A stretch of 64,000 nucleotides of DNA from Peptococcaceae bacterium. Its GTDB lineage: Bacteria > Bacillota > Desulfitobacteriia > Desulfitobacteriales > Syntrophobotulaceae. Made by a program: the position numbers and the translations under genes. Of this stretch, positions 62,001 through 64,000 are shown one piece after another (position 1 is the stretch's first letter; each line of letters begins with the position of its first letter). The DNA lies in contig DUML01000013.1 in the NCBI GenBank assembly GCA_012839895.1, positions 1 through 64,000 of the forward strand, written 5' to 3'. The notes under the pieces are model-generated. The model made no database searches. It was not told the DNA's origin and worked only from the letters and a program-made list of their open reading frames with translations.

Positions 62001-62477
62001 TTAAAATTTCGATTGTATTTCTTTAAGATGTTGTAAATGGATACCAATATGACCTATTCCCAAGATAATGACAGAAACCATAAGCCAAATAACTTTTCCA
62101 TAGACTCCGAGAAAAAAGAAGGCAACAACCGGCAATGTAGCACTTGCAACAGGTATACCGAAAAAACTACTGTAAAAGTCTTTTAACGTCTTATTGCTTT
62201 TAAAGTAGCGTATCCACCAACATTCATACAAAATCATAAGTATAAACGCTACAATTAACCAGAGGCTCCAAGCCGACCAACTGCGAATATTAAAGTCAGA
62301 AAACATGAGAACTGTGCACGTAACACATACTTGTCCAACTCTCTCCAAAACAAGTAATACCTTATTCTCATTTTGATAGTTGTATTCCTTTGGCTGATGC
62401 TTTGTCCATATCAAGTTAGGAACGGTCAGCATCAGCAAAAAAATTAATCCAACGTAAGAAAAGCCCAAATGCCCCAT
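62001..62477 (-). CDS. Membrane protein of unknown function
   Basis: A 158-residue protein with about five membrane helices; it opens MGHLGFSYVGLIFLLMLTVP, followed by NLIWTKHQPKEY. Ends HLQHLKEIQSKF. GGAGG precedes the ATG. Similar uncharacterised proteins are common in Firmicutes; no function known to me. Confidence 0.7.
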   Translation of the reverse strand: MGHLGFSYVGLIFLLMLTVPNLIWTKHQPKEYNYQNENKVLLVLERVGQVCVTCTVLMFSDFNIRSWSAWSLWLIVAFILMILYECWWIRYFKSNKTLKDFYSSFFGIPVASATLPVVAFFFLGVYGKVIWLMVSVIILGIGHIGIHLQHLKEIQSKF

Positions 62478-62697
62478 ATATGTTCCTCCGTTAATTCCAT
62501 AACGTCCCCGTACTATATAATACCTGCACCTACAATACCAACATCCTCAAAAGTCTATTTGCGCAATCCGCACTAGGACAACGTGGAGTTCCTGCCACTA
62601 ATTTCACTTAACGTTCCCGGGATTACCGCGGCGACCTACTAGACGCATATTGACAAAGTTGCAGTAAAACCGTGTTATATAAAGTCGTGCGCCCAAA

Positions 62698-62728
62698 TTT
62701 AGGGGCCGACAGGATGTCGGCCCCTAAA
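62698..62728 (-). terminator. Strong 13-bp hairpin
   Basis: Bases 62698-62710 pair perfectly with 62716-62728, 5-nt loop, with a core of GGGGCCGAC. It lies 7 bases past the stop of the membrane gene at 62736. No long U-run follows on either strand. Confidence 0.65.
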
Positions 62729-62735
62729 CGCTCTC

Positions 62736-63296
62736 TTAATAACTTCTTATCTTCTTAAATAAATTACATAAAGATACTGTTGCTATTAGTATAGCTGCAC
62801 CCATACCTAAATTCATGCAAATAAAAACAACGACAGATTTGTCCAACAAATAAGCAGTTACACATAGAAACATCATAATCCCATTTGCCAGGAATGCATA
62901 CTTGATAACCTTTTCAATCTTAGCGTTTCCAAGAGCCAATCCTGCAAAAACACACGATAGTCCAAAGAAAATTGTCCATCCTAGCATATTAATTGCTGCC
63001 ATTAATGAGATTGGGTTAGCCTGAATGAACTGTTCAAGCCCATTCGTTTGGCCAATGTTTATTTGCATTCTTACTGTGCTAATCTGCACAAAATAATTAA
63101 TGCTAATCAAAGTAAGGAAACCGATTCCAAATAGTTCTGCCAATTTTGCATAATATTTTTTGGTTCCTACTGCAATTTCTTCTATACTACAAACCTGAAT
63201 TACAAAGCTTACACCATAGACGATCATTGAAATCATCGCTATATGCTTAAATATTTGGTTTGTTGTCTAACCGGCTTTTAAAGCTATGCCATTCAT
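62736..63296 (-). pseudogene. Membrane protein gene with early amber stop
   Basis: AAAGGAG 8 bases before an ATG at 63296 opens MNGIALKAG, followed by TAG (63269-63267). The same frame continues TTNQIFKHIAMISMIVYGVS and on to an uninterrupted membrane protein of about 175 further residues with five or six helices. The only later ATG (63236) has no ribosome-binding site. Either the gene is broken, or translation restarts inside. Family unknown. Confidence 0.6.
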
Positions 63297-63356
63297 ATGA
63301 AAATCTCCTTTACTTAATTATGGTCATAATTACGGTTATTTAGGTAAAGGTAGATC

Positions 63357-63563
63357 TCATTCTAACTTATGTGTAAAAAGAATTATTTCGGTAAATGGAA
63401 AGAAACAAACTTCAAGAAGAATTAGAAAAGCGCATAGAATGAAAACACTGATTTCATAAGAGGCTGTGTGATAACAGCTGAAAGCAACTGGAACGAATAT
63501 CAAGCAAAACACTAACGCTATTAAAAATATAGTTACAATTATTTTCATTCTACTTTTTCTCAT
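63357..63563 (-). CDS. Small two-helix membrane protein
   Basis: 68 residues with two hydrophobic segments (IIVTIFLIALVFCLIFVPVA and ISVFILCAFLILLEVCFF). AGAAGGG precedes the ATG. Unknown. Confidence 0.5.
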   Translation of the reverse strand: MRKSRMKIIVTIFLIALVFCLIFVPVAFSCYHTASYEISVFILCAFLILLEVCFFPFTEIILFTHKLE

Positions 63564-63727
63564 GCCTATCTGCCCTTCTCGAACATTTCTTACAATTAAA
63601 TTATACCATAAGTATCCTCTGCCATTACGATGTGGCGAAATCCCGCGCGATTCTATAATTCCCGACGCACCATACTACTTCCATCTAGGCAAAGTGTCAG
63701 GAATTTTCTGTTAAAAACTGCTATTTG

Positions 63728-64000
63728 CTACTTTATTTTATATTTTTCAAATGCCTTATCTGCATCTAAATGAACATCCTTAAAAAAGAGAATCAGCCAT
63801 ACAATAAAAGCAATAATGGCAATATATTGAGAAATAAAGTATGCTAAACTCGCTCCAATTGCCATAATAATTGTCCATAAAAGCAATGAATTTCTTTGAT
63901 CTTTGCTGAGCTTTTTCTTATCGTATAAATCCCTTTGCGAATTTGGCATTGTATTGAATCCACTAATCAACATAGCAGCTTTTTCACCCAATATCGTAAA
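63728..64000 (-). CDS. DUF3784-like membrane protein, 5' end cut by window
   Basis: The frame is open to the window edge. Visible features are LISGFNTMPNSQRDLYDKKK, the hallmark of DUF3784 proteins (usually GYNTM...YDKKKL after an N-terminal helix), and two membrane helices, ending DADKAFEKYKIK. The N-terminal helix should lie beyond base 64000. A TTG at 63991 is not needed as start. Confidence 0.65.
   Translation of the reverse strand, partial: FTILGEKAAMLISGFNTMPNSQRDLYDKKKLSKDQRNSLLLWTIIMAIGASLAYFISQYIAIIAFIVWLILFFKDVHLDADKAFEKYKIK

Noticed and set aside
60849-62735. Integron gene-cassette array
   Set aside because: Only single GTTRRRY-like cores are seen; I could not find paired RYYYAAC and GTTRRRY sites of proper length, nor an integrase.
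55861-63296. Amber codons as pyrrolysine in two ORFs
   Set aside because: TAG is the normal stop of dusB, ndk, tilS and a DUF881 gene here, no pyl genes are in the window, and neither family is known to need pyrrolysine. Nonsense mutation is simpler. Kept only as a finding to check.

Overview
The window looks like part of the chromosome of an endospore-forming, strictly anaerobic Clostridia (Firmicutes), perhaps Peptococcaceae-like. The evidence is the sporulation genes spoIIE, spoVT, spoVG, yabG, yabP, yabQ and fin, the Firmicute-type 16S leader, moderate-to-low GC, and an oxygen-sensitive indolepyruvate:ferredoxin oxidoreductase. Gene order from the rRNA operon up to rnmV broadly follows the origin-proximal yab-yac region of Bacillus subtilis. 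I cannot name the species.

Layout. Bases 1-428 hold the 5' end of a 16S gene (minus strand), a structured leader and two tandem promoters. Bases 565-14736 are a minus-strand housekeeping block: lysS, greA, dusB, coaX, nadC-nadB-nadA, panD, panC, a DUF2520 gene, folK-folB-folP, two DUF881 genes and ndk. Bases 14771-30514 hold ftsH, tilS, spoIIE, divIC, a small sigma-region-4-like gene, yabQ, yabP, rqcP, HU, mazG, spoVT, a PrsA-type foldase, mfd and fin. Bases 30673-46852 hold pth, a plus-strand PRC-barrel gene, prs, glmU, spoVG, purR, ispE, cyanophycin synthetase and cyanophycinase, yabG, two half-size chromate transporters, rsmA, rnmV, an AlbA_2-type protein and a two-P-loop ATPase. Bases 47109-55561 turn to the plus strand: an unknown secreted protein, an ABC transporter with a two-component system, a lone Phd-type antitoxin and iorA-iorB. 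Bases 55550-64000 are a loose accessory tail on the minus strand, rich in small ORFs and decaying genes.

How the genes fit together. NAD (nadABC), pantothenate and CoA (panCD, coaX) and folate (folKBP) cofactor synthesis sit together next to translation and RNA genes. The middle block couples division and sporulation functions. Candidate promoters for successive sporulation stages can be read directly: a Spo0A-type 21-bp-spaced promoter at spoIIE, sigma-H-like at spoVG, sigma-F-like at fin, sigma-G-like at spoVT and a sigma-E/K-like -10 at yabG. Cyanophycin synthesis and breakdown genes sit beside yabG and may provide a nitrogen and carbon reserve.

Most unusual items: a 172-bp nested imperfect palindrome between spoIIE and divIC; an aromatic-rich mini-ORF overlapping the start of iorA; a chimeric scar joining a truncated AAA ATPase to a sensor-kinase remnant; a decayed DUF169 gene; two otherwise intact ORFs each stopped by one in-frame amber codon; and a mazG whose methylase domain appears cut to its N-terminal half. 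I found no CRISPR array, insertion sequence, prophage or tRNA gene. I did not find a clearly new multi-gene system.
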